Assembly: GCF_000019525.1 (NCBI RefSeq)
Contig: NC_010506.1
Coordinates: 620,001 to 684,000, forward strand
From: Shewanella woodyi ATCC 51908
GTDB taxonomy: Bacteria; Pseudomonadota; Gammaproteobacteria; Enterobacterales; Shewanellaceae
Direction: 5' to 3'
DNA: 64,000 bases
This document shows, piece by piece, positions 26,201 through 29,700 of this stretch (within the stretch, counting starts at the first letter, position 1; each line of letters opens with the position of its first letter). Below the pieces are notes generated by a model. That model had not been told where the DNA came from. It saw nothing but the letters and a program-made list of their open reading frames with translations, and ran no database searches. Position numbers and translations under genes: made by a program.

Positions 26201-26340
26201 TTGTCTTCAATAATCAGCGTTGCACCAGCTAATAGCTGTTCACCTTTAGAAACATTTTCTAATGTATTCTCAAGTTGAAGTTTAATATCCCCTTTTACAA
26301 GAAGAACTGTTCCAGGCTGTGTTGTTACTAAAGTTTTCAT
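1..26340 (-). CDS. Giant LapA/BpfA-like repeat adhesin A (N-terminal 8780 residues; 3' end outside window)
   Basis: Reading leftwards from the ATG at 26338-26340, I translated the start and spot-checked the frame near 24000, 20400, 12540 and 1-60; it stays open to the window edge. GGAG lies 6 nt before the ATG. Residues 1-85 resemble the LapA-type retention module (MKTLVTTQPGTVLLVKGD), followed by T105-A106-A107-G108 (a LapG-type site) and the motif RTASETIAATGF. Then come one VCBS/cadherin-like domain (about 25570-25870), one Ig-like domain with a calcium loop (25290-25565), five 93-aa Big-type Ig domains (23870-25265) and about 72 domains of 110 aa. The product should be a surface or secreted biofilm adhesin exported by a type I system; the RTX and secretion signal would lie off the left edge. 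Confidence is high for a giant adhesin and lower for exact function. Assembly of such similar repeats could be imperfect. Confidence 0.9.
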   Translation of the reverse strand, partial: MKTLVTTQPGTVLLVKGDIKLQLENTLENVSKGEQLLAGATLIIEDNADIEIAYSDGTYFSNLESTDRTVEEGVTATSVADAREIQTIQDAILDGDDPTTELPDTAAGGTLGNQGGSDFVSLDRTASETIAATGFNTDSAPQDEFLVTDTLNEALSENQSNLANDFITIDEDGVATGNVLDNDSDVDDELAVLSFEVNGTTYGAGTTVELEGGTLVINQDGSYTFTPNENWNGTVPVITYTTNTGVTATLSIEVTPVADGAPQVTINTDANNDGLISNDELNDSNEVNVTISLEGTGAQVGDVLIVNGIEIVLTADDIFIGSINVNLPAPAEGETITVVATVTDSAGNTSPEGTDTATVDTIAPTITVDAPDTTNDTTPTITGTTDAEPGSTITVVITDSTGTEQTVTTTVNPDGTFTVDVTDPVAEGPITVVATVTDPAGNTGTATDTGGVDTTPPTITVDVPDTTNDTTPTITGTTDAEPGSTITVVITDSTGTEQTVTTTVNPDGTYTVDVTTPTAEGPITVVATVTDPSGNTGTATDTGDIDTTPPTITVDVPDTTNDTTPTITGTTDAEPGSTITVVITDSTGTEQTVTTTVDPDGTYTVDVTDPVTEGPITVVATVTDPAGNTGTTTDTGDIDTTEPTITVDVPDATNDTTPTITGTTDAEPGSTITVVVTDSTGSEQTVTTTVDPDGTYTVDVIDPTAEGPITVVATVTDPAGNTGTATDTGEIDTTDPIITVDLPDTTNDTTPTITGTTDAEPGSTITVVVTDSSGTEQTVTTTVDPDGTYTVDVTDPVTEGPITVVATVTDPAGNTGTSTDTGTIDITIGTPVVQITEDTNNDGYLNDPELNGQVDISITLGEGTELGDTFTVTDQDGNVIFDGPVTQGMIDNGLNLAIDPPATGTDLVITATVTDPSGNIATGSDSATLDYGVGTGAPAGPSVTIDEDTNGDGYISDTELDGQINITVELGTGTVVGDTLVITDQDGNELFNGTVTQEMLDNGQAVVMDAPVTGTDIVVTATVTDPAGNTATGSDAATLDYGTGTGAPVSPTVTINEDTNQDGVINDAELDGQIDITVELGEGTEVGDTLVITDQAGNTLFDGPVTQEMIDNGLTLAIDPPASGTDLVITADITDPAGNTASGSGSATLDYGTEGAPNGPNVTIDEDLNNDGYINDAELDGQINVTIELDSGTQVGDTLEVTDQDGNIIFSETVTQEMLDNGQTIAIDPPATGTDLVVTATVTDPSGNTATGSDAATLDYGTGTGAPEAPVVEITEDTNGDGTITDAELDGQINITVDLGTGTQVGDTITVTDQTGDVLYTGPVTQDMLDNGIDIAIDAPANGTDLVISATITDPAGNTATGNDSATMDYDDSVTVPAAPNVTIVEDTNGDGFINDVELEGQINITVELGTNTLVGDTLVVTDQDGNELFNGTVTQEMLDNGLDLAMDPPATSTNLVITATVTDTLGTQASGSDNALLDYGSGTGAPAAPTVELTEDSNNDGYINDSELEGQINGTITLGEGTVVGDTITVTDQDGNVIFNGPVTQEMIDDGLAIAIDAPATGTDLVVTATITDPAGNSATGSDAATLDYGTGTGAPASPIVTIDEDANNDGFINDAELDGQIDITVELGSGTVVGDTLVVTDQDGNVIFTGTVTQEMLTNGVPVTMDAPATGTDLVVTATITDAAGNSATGSDSTTLDYGTGTGAPAAPTVELTEDANNDGYINDSELDGQIDATVTLGAGTSVGDTVTITDQDGNVIFSGPATQDMLDNGLAVTIDPPASGTNLVVTATITDPAGNTTSGSDNALLDYGTGSGGPATPTVVIDEDVNNDGVITDFELIDQIDISVTLGAGTEVGDTLVVTDQDGNELFSGVVTQAMLDNGLAVVMAIPVTGTEIIVTATVTDTSGNTAVANDSATLDYNWEITPPVAPTIEITEDINDDGYINSDELDGQINITVTFDASTSVGETIVVTDQNGNELFNGTVTQEMLDNGLQLGMDAPATGTSITVTASLTNIYGMVLTDSDNALLDYGTGTGAPASPTVEITEDANNDGFINHAELDGQVDATVTLGAGTALGDTVTITDQDGNTLFSGPVTQDMLDNGINVSLDAPATGTDVVITATVTDVAGNTATGNDSATLDYGTGTGAPAAPTVVITEDTNNDGFINEAELDGQINATVTLGAGTMIGDTITVTDQDGNTLFTGAVTQDMLDNGISVSFDAPATGTTVAVTATVTDPAGNTAQGSDNALLDYGTGTGAPASPTVTIDEDINNDGFINDVELSGQIDITVSLGAGTAVGDTLVVTDQAGNTLFSGPVTQAMLDNGLTLAIDAPATGTELVVTANVTDPAGNTATGNDSATLDYGIGSGAPASPTVTIDEDSNNDGFINDAELDGQINITVELGEGTAVGDTLVVTDQAGNELFNGVVTQAMLDSGLSLAIDAPATGTELVVTANVTDPAGNTATGNDSATLDYGSSAPLAPTVEITEDANNDGFINDVELNGQINISVTLGAGTVIGDTVTVTDQDGNVLFSGPATQDMLDNGLALAIDPPATGTNLVITANVTDPAGNSATGSDAATLDYGVDAPAAPSVTIDEDTNNDGYINEAELDGQINITVELGEGTVVGDTLVVTDQDGNELFNGTVTQDMLDNGQAVTMDAPATGTDVVITATVTDEAGNTATGNDAATLDYGTGVGAPASPTVEIVEDANNDGFINDAELDGQINITVELGAGTAVGDTLVVTDQAGNTLFSGPVTQAMLDSGLDLAIDAPATGTEVVITANVTDVAGNTAQGSDSATLDVGTGTGAPAAPTVTIDEDANNDGFINDAELDGQINITVELGAGTAVGDTLVVTDQAGNELFNGVVTADMLTNGVPVTMDAPATGTDVVVTATVTDAAGNSAQGSDAATLDVGTDAPAAPTVEIVEDTNNDGTITDAELDGQINITVTLGSGTEVGDTVTITDQTGEVIYTGPVTQDMLDNGIDAVIDAPATGTELVITATVIDVAGNTATGNDSATLDYDDSVTVPGAPTVVITEDTNNDGYINDAELEGQINITVELGANTVVGDTLVVTDQDGNELFSGTVTQEMLDNGLTLAIDPPATGTNVVITATVTDTLGNEAAGSDNALLDYGSGTGAPAAPTVVIDEDINNDGFINDAELDGQINATVTLGAGTVVGDTVTITDQDGNTLFTGTVTQDMLDNGIDLSFDAPATGTDLVVTATVTDVAGNSATGSDAATLDYGTGTGAPASPTVVIDEDANNDGFINDAELDGQIDITVTLGAGTAVGDTLVVTDQDGNVIFTGTVTQEMLTNGVPVTMDAPATGTDVVVTATVTDAAGNTAQGSDAATLDYGTGTGAPAAPTVVIDEDANNDGYINDAELDGQIDATVTLGAGTSVGDTVTITDQDGNVIFSGPATQEMIDNGLAVTIDPPATGTNLVITATVTDPAGNSSQGSDSALLDYGTGTGAPASPTVVIDEDINNDGTINDTELDGQIDITVTLGAGTAVGDTLVVTDQAGNVLFTGVVTQAMLDNGQAVTMDTPPSGTDVVVTATVTDVAGNTATGSDAATLDYVEAPAPAAPTVEITEDANNDGYINSAELDGQINITVTLDAGTSVGDTLVVTDQDGNELFNGVVTTDMLTNGLPLTMDAPATGTTVTVTATLTNANGDSAASHDSATLDYGTGTGAPASPTVEITEDANNDGFINHAELDGQVDATVTLGAGTALGDTVTITDQDGNTLFSGPVTQDMLDNGINVSLDAPATGTDLVITATVTDVAGNTATGNDSATLDYGTGTGAPAAPTVVITEDANNDGFINEAELDGQINATVTLGAGTVIGDTVTVTDQDGNTLFTGAVTQDMLDNGISVSFDAPATGTTVAVTATVTDPAGNTAQGSDNALLDYGTGTGAPASPTVTIDEDINNDGFINDVELSGQIDITVSLGAGTAVGDTLVVTDQAGNELFNGPVTQAMLDNGLTLAIDAPVTGTELVVTANVTDPAGNTATGNDAATLDYGIGSGAPASPTVTIDEDSNNDGFINDAELDGQINITVELGEGTAVGDTLVVTDQAGNELFNGVVTQAMLDSGLSLAIDAPATGTELVVTANVTDPAGNTATGNDSATLDYGSSAPLAPTVEITEDANNDGFINDAELNGQINISVTLGAGTVIGDTVTVTDQDGNVLFSGPATQDMLDNGLALAIDPPATGTNLVITANVTDPAGNSATGSDAATLDYGVGVGAPAAPSVTIDEDANNDGYINEAELDGQINITVELGEGTVVGDTLVITDQDGNELFNGTVTQDMLDNGQAVTMDAPATGTDVVVTATVTDEAGNTATGNDAATLDYGTGVGAPASPTVEIVEDANNDGFINDAELDGQINITVELGAGTAVGDTLVVTDQAGNTLFSGPVTQAMLDSGLDLAIDAPATGTEVVITANVTDVAGNTAQGSDSATLDYGTGAPAAPTVTIDEDANNDGFINDAELDGQINITVELGAGTAVGDTLVVTDQAGNELFNGVVTADMLTNGVPVTMDAPATGTDVVVTATVTDAAGNSAQGSDAATLDVGTDAPAAPTVEIVEDTNNDGTITDAELDGQINITVTLGSGTEVGDTVTITDQTGEVIYTGPVTQDMLDNGIDAVIDAPATGTELVITATVTDVAGNTATGNDSATLDYDDSVTVPGAPTVVITEDTNNDGYINDAELEGQINITVELGANTVVGDTLVVTDQDGNELFSGTVTQDMLDNGLTLAMDPPATGTNVVITATVTDTLGNEAAGSDNALLDYGSGTGAPAAPTVVIDEDINNDGFINDAELDGQINATVTLGAGTVVGDTVTITDQDGNTLFTGTVTQDMLDNGIDLSFDAPATGTDLVVTATVTDAAGNSAQGSDAATLDYGTGTGAPASPTVVIDEDANNDGFINDAELDGQIDITVTLGAGTAVGDTLVVTDQDGNVIFTGTVTQEMLTNGVPVTMDAPATGTDVVVTATVTDAAGNTAQGSDAATLDYGTGTGAPAAPTVVIDEDANNDGYINDAELDGQIDATVTLGAGTSVGDTVTITDQDGNVIFSGPATQEMIDNGLAVTIDPPATGTNLVITATVTDPAGNSSQGSDSALLDYGTGTGAPASPTVVIDEDINNDGTINDTELDGQIDITVTLGAGTAVGDTLVVTDQAGNVLFTGVVTQAMLDNGQAVTMDTPPSGTDVVVTATVTDVAGNTATGSDAATLDYVEAPAPAAPTVEITEDANNDGYINSAELDGQINITVTLDAGTSVGDTLVVTDQDGNELFNGVVTTDMLTNGLPLTMDAPATGTTVTVTATLTNANGDSAASHDSATLDYGTGTGAPASPTVEITEDANNDGFINHAELDGQVDATVTLGAGTALGDTVTITDQDGNTLFSGPVTQDMLDNGINVSLDAPATGTDVVITATVTDVAGNTATGNDSATLDYGTGTGAPAAPTVVITEDTNNDGFINEAELDGQINATVTLGAGTVIGDTVTVTDQDGNTLFTGAVTQDMLDNGISVSFDAPATGTTVAVTATVTDPAGNTAQGSDNALLDYGTGTGAPASPTVTIDEDINNDGFINDVELSGQIDITVSLGAGTAVGDTLVVTDQAGNTLFSGPVTQAMLDNGLTLAIDAPVTGTELVVTANVTDPAGNTATGNDSATLDYGIGSGAPASPTVTIDEDVNNDGFINDAELDGQINITVELGEGTAVGDTLVVTDQAGNELFNGVVTQAMLDSGLSLAIDAPATGTELVVTANVTDPAGNTATGNDSATLDYGSSAPLAPTVEITEDANNDGFINDAELNGQINISVTLGAGTVIGDTVTVTDQDGNVLFSGPATQDMLDNGLALAIDPPATGTNLVITANVTDPAGNSATGSDAATLDYGVGVGAPAAPSVTIDEDANNDGYINEAELDGQINITVELGEGTVVGDTLVVTDQDGNELFNGTVTQDMLDNGQAVTMDAPATGTDVVVTATVTDEAGNTATGSDAATLDYGTGVGAPASPTVEIVEDANNDGFINDAELDGQINITVTLGAGTAVGDTLVVTDQAGNTLFSGPVTQAMLDSGLDLAIDAPATGTEVVITANVTDVAGNTAQGSDSATLDVGTGTGAPAAPTVTIDEDANNDGFINDAELDGQINITVELGAGTVVGDTLVVTDQAGNELFNGVVTADMLTNGVPVTMDAPATGTDVVVTATVTDAAGNSAQGSDAATLDVGTDAPAAPTVEIVEDTNNDGTITDAELDGQINITVTLGSGTEVGDTVTITDQTGEVIYTGPVTQDMLDNGIDAVIDAPATGTELVITATVSDVAGNTATGNDSATLDYDDSVTVPGAPTVVITEDTNNDGYINDAELEGQINITVELGANTVVGDTLVVTDQDGNELFSGTVTQEMLDNGLDLAMDPPATGTNVVITATVTDTLGNEAAGSDNALLDYGSGTGAPAAPTVVIDEDINNDGFINDAELDGQINATVTLGAGTVVGDTVTITDQDGNTLFTGTVTQDMLDNGIDLSFDAPATGTNLVVTATVTDVAGNSATGSDAATLDYGTGTGAPASPTVVIDEDANNDGFINDAELDGQIDITVTLGAGTAVGDTLVVTDQDGNVIFTGTVTQEMLTNGVPVTMDAPATGTDVVVTATVTDAAGNTAQGSDAATLDYGTGTGAPAAPTVVIDEDANNDGYINDAELDGQIDATVTLGAGTSVGDTVTITDQDGNVIFSGPATQEMIDNGLAVTIDPPATGTNLVITATVTDPAGNSSQGSDSALLDYGTGTGAPASPTVVIDEDINNDGTINDTELDGQIDITVTLGAGTAVGDTLVVTDQAGNVLFTGVVTQAMLDNGLAVTMDTPPSGTDVVVTATVTDVAGNTATGSDAATLDYVEAPAPAAPTVEITEDANNDGYINSAELDGQINITVTLDAGTSVGDTLIVTDQDGNELFNGVVTTDMLTNGLPLTMDAPATGTTVTVTATLTNANGDSAASHDSATLDYGTGTGAPASPTVEITEDANNDGFINHTELDGQIDATVTLGAGTALGDTVTITDQDGNTLFSGPVTQDMLDNGINVSLDAPATGTDVVITATVTDVAGNTATGNDSATLDYGTGTGAPAAPTVVITEDANNDGFINEAELDGQINATVTLGAGTVIGDTVTVIDQDGNTLFTGAVTQDMLDNGISVSFDAPATGTTVAVTATVTDPAGNTAQGSDNALLDYGTGTGAPASPTVTIDEDINNDGFINDVELSGQIDITVSLGAGTAVGDTLVVTDQAGNTLFSGPVTQAMLDNGLTLAIDAPVTGTELVVTANVTDPAGNTATGNDAATLDYGIGSGAPASPTVTIDEDSNNDGFINDAELDGQINITVELGEGTAVGDTLVVTDQAGNELFSGPVTQAMLDSGLSLAIDAPAIGTEVIITANVTDPAGNTNTGSDSAILDNGAPAAPTVEITEDANNDGFINDAELNGQININVTLGEDTEVGDTLVITDQDGNELFNGPITQAMLDNGLDLAIDAPATGTNLVITANVTDPAGNSATGSDAATLDYGVGVGAPAAPSVTIDEDTNNDGYINEAELDGQINITVELGEGTVVGDTLVVTDQDGNELFNGTVTQDMLDNGQAVTMDAPATGTDVVITATVTDEAGNTATGSDAATLDYGTGVGAPASPTVEIVEDANNDGFINDAELDGQINITVTLGAGTAVGDTLVVTDQAGNTLFSGPVTQAMLDSGLDLAIDAPATGTEVVITANVTDVAGNTAQGSDSATLDVGTGTGAPAAPTVTIDEDANNDGFINDAELDGQINITVELGAGTVVGDTLVVTDQAGNELFNGVVTADMLTNGVPVTMDAPATGTDVVVTATVTDAAGNSAQGSDAATLDVGTDAPAAPTVEIVEDTNNDGTITDAELDGQINITVTLGSGTEVGDTVTITDQTGEVIYTGPVTQDMLDNGIDAVIDAPATGTELVITATVTDVAGNTATGNDSATLDYDDSVTVPGAPTVVITEDTNNDGYINDAELEGQINITVELGANTVVGDTLVVTDQDGNELFSGTVTQEMLDNGLDLAMDPPATGTNVVITATVTDTLGNEAAGSDNALLDYGSGTGAPAAPTVVIDEDINNDGFINDAELDGQINATVTLGAGTVVGDTVTITDQDGNTLFTGTVTQDMLDNGIDLSFDAPATGTDLVVTATVTDVAGNSATGSDAATLDYGTGTGAPASPTVVIDEDANNDGFINDAELDGQIDITVTLGAGTAVDDTLVVTDQDGNVIFTGTVTQEMLTNGVPVTMDAPATGTDVVVTATVTDAAGNTAQGSDAATLDYGTGTGAPAAPTVVIDEDANNDGYINDAELDGQIDATVTLGAGTSVGDTVTITDQDGNVIFSGPATQEMIDNGLAVTIDPPATGTNLVITATVTDPAGNSSQGSDSALLDYGTGTGAPASPTVVIDEDINNDGTINDTELDGQIDITVTLGAGTAVGDTLVVTDQAGNVLFTGVVTQAMLDNGQAVTMDTPPSGTDVVVTATVTDVAGNTATGSDAATLDYVEAPAPAAPTVEITEDANNDGYINSAELDGQINITVTLDAGTSVGDTLVVTDQDGNELFNGVVTTDMLTNGLPLTMDAPATGTTVTVTATLTNANGDSAASHDSATLDYGTGTGAPASPTVEITEDANNDGFINHTELDGQIDATVTLGAGTAVGDTVTITDQDGNTLFSGPVTQDMLDNGINVSLDAPATGTDVVITATVTDVAGNTATGNDSATLDYGTGTGAPAAPTVVITEDANNDGFINEAELDGQINATVTLGAGTVIGDTVTVTDQDGNTLFTGAVTQ
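3922..4240 (-). repeat. Divergent one-domain patch inside the homogenised array
   Basis: In the other units the equivalent stretch (for example about 8845-9170) is GC-rich and near-identical. Here one domain's worth of sequence uses different, AT-richer codons and has a linker two codons shorter, while both flanks match again. It lies at the position corresponding to the 5' start of the whole array (23870), that is, at a unit boundary. Confidence 0.7.
20231..23870 (-). repeat. Diverged N-terminal repeat unit of adhesin A (about 11 domains, in register)
   Basis: These 110-aa domains belong to the same family as the array to the left but differ at many silent sites and are AT-richer. They follow the unit order. 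For example, the domain whose linker encodes a stretch ending in DDSVTVP is at about 2493 in the left unit and about 22215 here, the offset expected for four units. The region is therefore an old copy of the unit that has not been homogenised. Its right end marks the start of the 110-aa array. Confidence 0.8.
23870..25265 (-). repeat. Five tandem 279-bp (93-aa) Big-type Ig-like domains of adhesin A
   Basis: The landmark GTGACGGT/GTGACAGT recurs at 24002, 24281, 24560, 24839 and 25118, exactly 279 bp apart. The encoded unit contains PTITGTTDAEPGSTITV, a TYTVDVT-type segment and VVATVTDPAGNTGTATDTG. This is typical of bacterial Ig-like (Big) repeats in Bap and RTX adhesins. The repeats lie between the N-terminal module and the 110-aa array. 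Confidence 0.88.
26017..26028 (-). other. LapG-type cleavage motif TAAG in adhesin A (residues 105-108)
   Basis: The codons spell Thr-Ala-Ala-Gly inside the context LPDTAAGGTLG. In the LapA family the periplasmic protease LapG cuts between the two alanines of such a motif just after the retention module. Position and context match; cleavage itself is inferred. Confidence 0.7.
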
Positions 26341-26623
26341 TCAATACTCCGAGAATATAGCCTTGAGTCTACTGCTTTTGTGAAAAACAAATTGCACCAG
26401 ATGTTACTGATAAGATGATCAAACAAGAGGCGAATGTTACCTACAACACCTACTTAAGTCAATTTATTGACGCCGTATGTGCTGAAGTAGTCTTAAAATT
26501 AAGATCTAAATGCCAATTTAAACTAACCTGTTAGTGTATACAACTAATTATAGGTCTGACGTTAGCCTTGCGTTTGTTTTGTGAGGGTTTGTTTGTTGCA
26601 GGTGTGATGCTCGGGTGTGAAGA

Positions 26624-26651
26624 CCTCTTACCAAGAGATTTTGGTAAGAGG
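26624..26651 (-). terminator. Strong hairpin between adhesins B and A; possible terminator without a U-tract
   Basis: An 11-bp perfect stem (CCTCTTACCAA with its complement) encloses a short loop, 67 bases after the adhesin B stop. Read on the minus strand, the T-rich run comes before the stem and not after it, so it is not a textbook intrinsic terminator. It could be an mRNA-stabilising or processing hairpin. The rest of 26341-26717 is AT-rich with no gene I can support, and it presumably holds the adhesin A promoter. Confidence 0.45.
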
Positions 26652-26717
26652 CCTAAAAAAGATAAAAACAAAAATACTTATAGAATAAGTTTGTTATTTA
26701 TTTTATAAATCATTAGG

Positions 26718-29700
26718 TTAAATAAAATCTACCACTAGAGCTTCGTTATCTAAAAGGCCTGCAATAATCGTTGCGTAATCATTATTATCATAGACGCCAT
26801 CTGGAATAACGCCATATTCGGTGAATAAATTTACTCCTTCTAAGGTAATAGTCATAACGTCACCACCTGATGCTGATCCGTTAGTGTCTAAAGTGATAAT
26901 AGTATCGCCTGCTACAAAATTAAATGAGAGGAAATCTTCGAGGTTGCCTGTTTGTTCGTTCACAAGAAGATCTGAAATATCTAACTTATCTTCATGAAAA
27001 AAATCGAAATTTTTAACTATGTCATGAGCGTTATTATCTGAAATCGGTCCCCAGATAAGTATATCAATGTCATTATCTTGACCGACATCGAGCATGTCAT
27101 TGCCTATACCACCGATAATAGTGTCACTACCAACACCTCCGATGAGCTGATCATCTCCCCCTTGACCAAGCAATATGTCATTACTTTCGCCTCCAATTAA
27201 TGTATCGCCACTATCGTCGCTGCGTGAGATATCAAACTCACTGGTATGTTCGGACACATATTGGTGTACATCACTGGCAGTAATGTCACTGATATTTAGT
27301 AGAGTATTATTGGCAACGTACTCTCTTAGGGCTTCATACCCTTGGCCATCAATTCCAGTAAATTCAACAAGATCGCCAAATAAAATATCATCTCCAGCTC
27401 CTGCATCCACGGCATCACTACCCGGGAGTAGATTCGTCGCAAGAATGCTGTCTGCTAAATCATTGACGTCAACATTATTGAGAATATTGCCATCCGTATC
27501 GAAATTGACTAGTACATTAGTATCGATATCACCACCTAGGCCGATAGCTTGAACTGTCGAGAGCGTATTTAGCAATGCAAATGCATTTAGTGCATTTTGA
27601 TAGTAGTTGCCTGGATGGCCATTATCGGTAGTGGGTTGTCCGTCGGTAATAAAATAGGTGATATTGTTACCGTTGTTCGTTGTAGGTACTCCATTTTGAA
27701 ACCAATCATACGCAGTCGAAAATGCATCGTAGTAATTTGTAGCACCACCACTTGTCATGGTTGCAAGTGCGTTGCTTAGTAATTGCAACGCATTTGGATC
27801 TGTAAGGTTGATTGAGATGAGCAGGCTAGCATCGGTATCGAAATCGACCAATAGTGTATTTATGACTCCTGAATTGTTCTGCTCTGCATAGGAGAGCAGT
27901 TGTGAGTAAACAGTAAGTAACTGCTGCTCAGCAGTATTAACTGCTGTTGATCCCATACTACCTGAGGTATCAATAATGAAGGCTATGTTGTAATTTTGTC
28001 CTGGAATAATTCCTGTCGTGTCACCTATGACTAGATCCTGAGTATCACCAGTAATATTCAGGCTATCATCCCCAGGATTTAGTGTCTGATGGGCAAAAAC
28101 CAATATCTCTACGTCGGCTGTATCAGTGTCACCATTGCCGTCATTGACGGTATAGGAAAAACCATTAGAGAGATTGGCGCTCCCATTGTGAGTAAAGATG
28201 TAACTTCCATCGGCTTTAATAGATAGCATTCCCCCTGAAATAGCGATATGTGCATTGCCATTATTATCAAAGACAAGTGCATCTCCATTAATATGAGTAA
28301 CAGTTAATGTGTCCCCATCAGCATCCCTGTCTCTTCCATTTCCAGTATCATCCTCGATGATGTTGCCAGTAACACTATGACCTTGATCAACGTTGTAGGT
28401 GTTGTTTAATGCGTTTGGAACGTAGTTTTCTGGGATCAGTGTGACGGTAAAGTGGCCGTTATTGGTATCGGTAAAGGTGACTGCATCACCATCGTTATCT
28501 GTAGCGCCATAGGCAAACTCAATGTCGATAGGTTGATCTGTGATGATTCCTGTTGAAGCGAGTCCTATTATCTGGAAAGCTTCTCCACTGATATAAGCAA
28601 TATCGACAGAGCTGATAGACAAACCATTTGGTGCTAACTCTTCAATGGTTAATGTGCCGTTAATCGTGGTATTGACGACTTTGGTTGTGTTGCCTGAGTA
28701 AGTGACAATATATTGTATTGCTGTTGTTCCCGTGTGATTTCCATTATTCCCTGTCCCTAGACTAATAGAGGTCAGCCCAGTTCCTGCAGCACCATAGTCA
28801 ATCGTTATTACCTCACCAGTTCCGATTGAGGCTTGAGGCCCTACCCCAAGACCTGAACTATTAGAGTTAAGGTTTGAAGCTCCACCATTTACTGTACCCG
28901 TTATTGTTGCGATAGGATTAGCAGCCTGATTGTCTTGGGCGTATATACTGCCGTCTGAATCAATATAGTAGATAGGGTTGTTACCAGCAGGTGAGTTGGC
29001 CAGATCAAAATCGATAAGTGATTCGACGTCTATCTGCTGTAGTAGGGTTAACTTGTAATCATAGTGACCATTTGCATCAAGGATGGCTTGAAGGGTAAAT
29101 ACCTCGACGCCGTTAGCTGTGGCGGTTAAGGTATCTCCATTCATGGTGTAGATCAGTTCAAAGCCATTTGAATGTAGTCCTGGGGTGATAACGTCAAAAC
29201 TAATATCGCCAAAGCCATCAGCGCCAGGATCGAAAAGGTCGCCAGTAATAAATTGATTCACTATTTGAGTGAGATTAGGGTTAGCTGCTTCATCGACTTC
29301 ATCCAGAGGAGCATCATCCTCTATCGTCACCGTTAGTACTGTCGCAGTGTCTCCGCTACCATCATTAATCGTGACGCCGAAATCAAGAGAGATGATATCC
29401 TCTGTGTCATTAACAGGATGATCCAGTGGCGCGAATAAGCTAACAGTATAATCAAGGCTGAAATTGATACCGCTGTTAGTTATAGCACCCAGAGCAATGG
29501 TCATGACGACACCTGAGCTAGTCGAACCTGTGAGAGTTTGAGTGCCAACTGACCATGTCCAATTAACAGTCTCACCACCTGAGGTTAAACCGCTAGGACC
29601 AGTTAAGTTAAGAGTAAATAGCTCACTATCGAGATCGGTAAAACTCAAGATTCCACTATTGACTGTTGCATTTGTGGTATCGCTCGGGTCGCCTATATTA

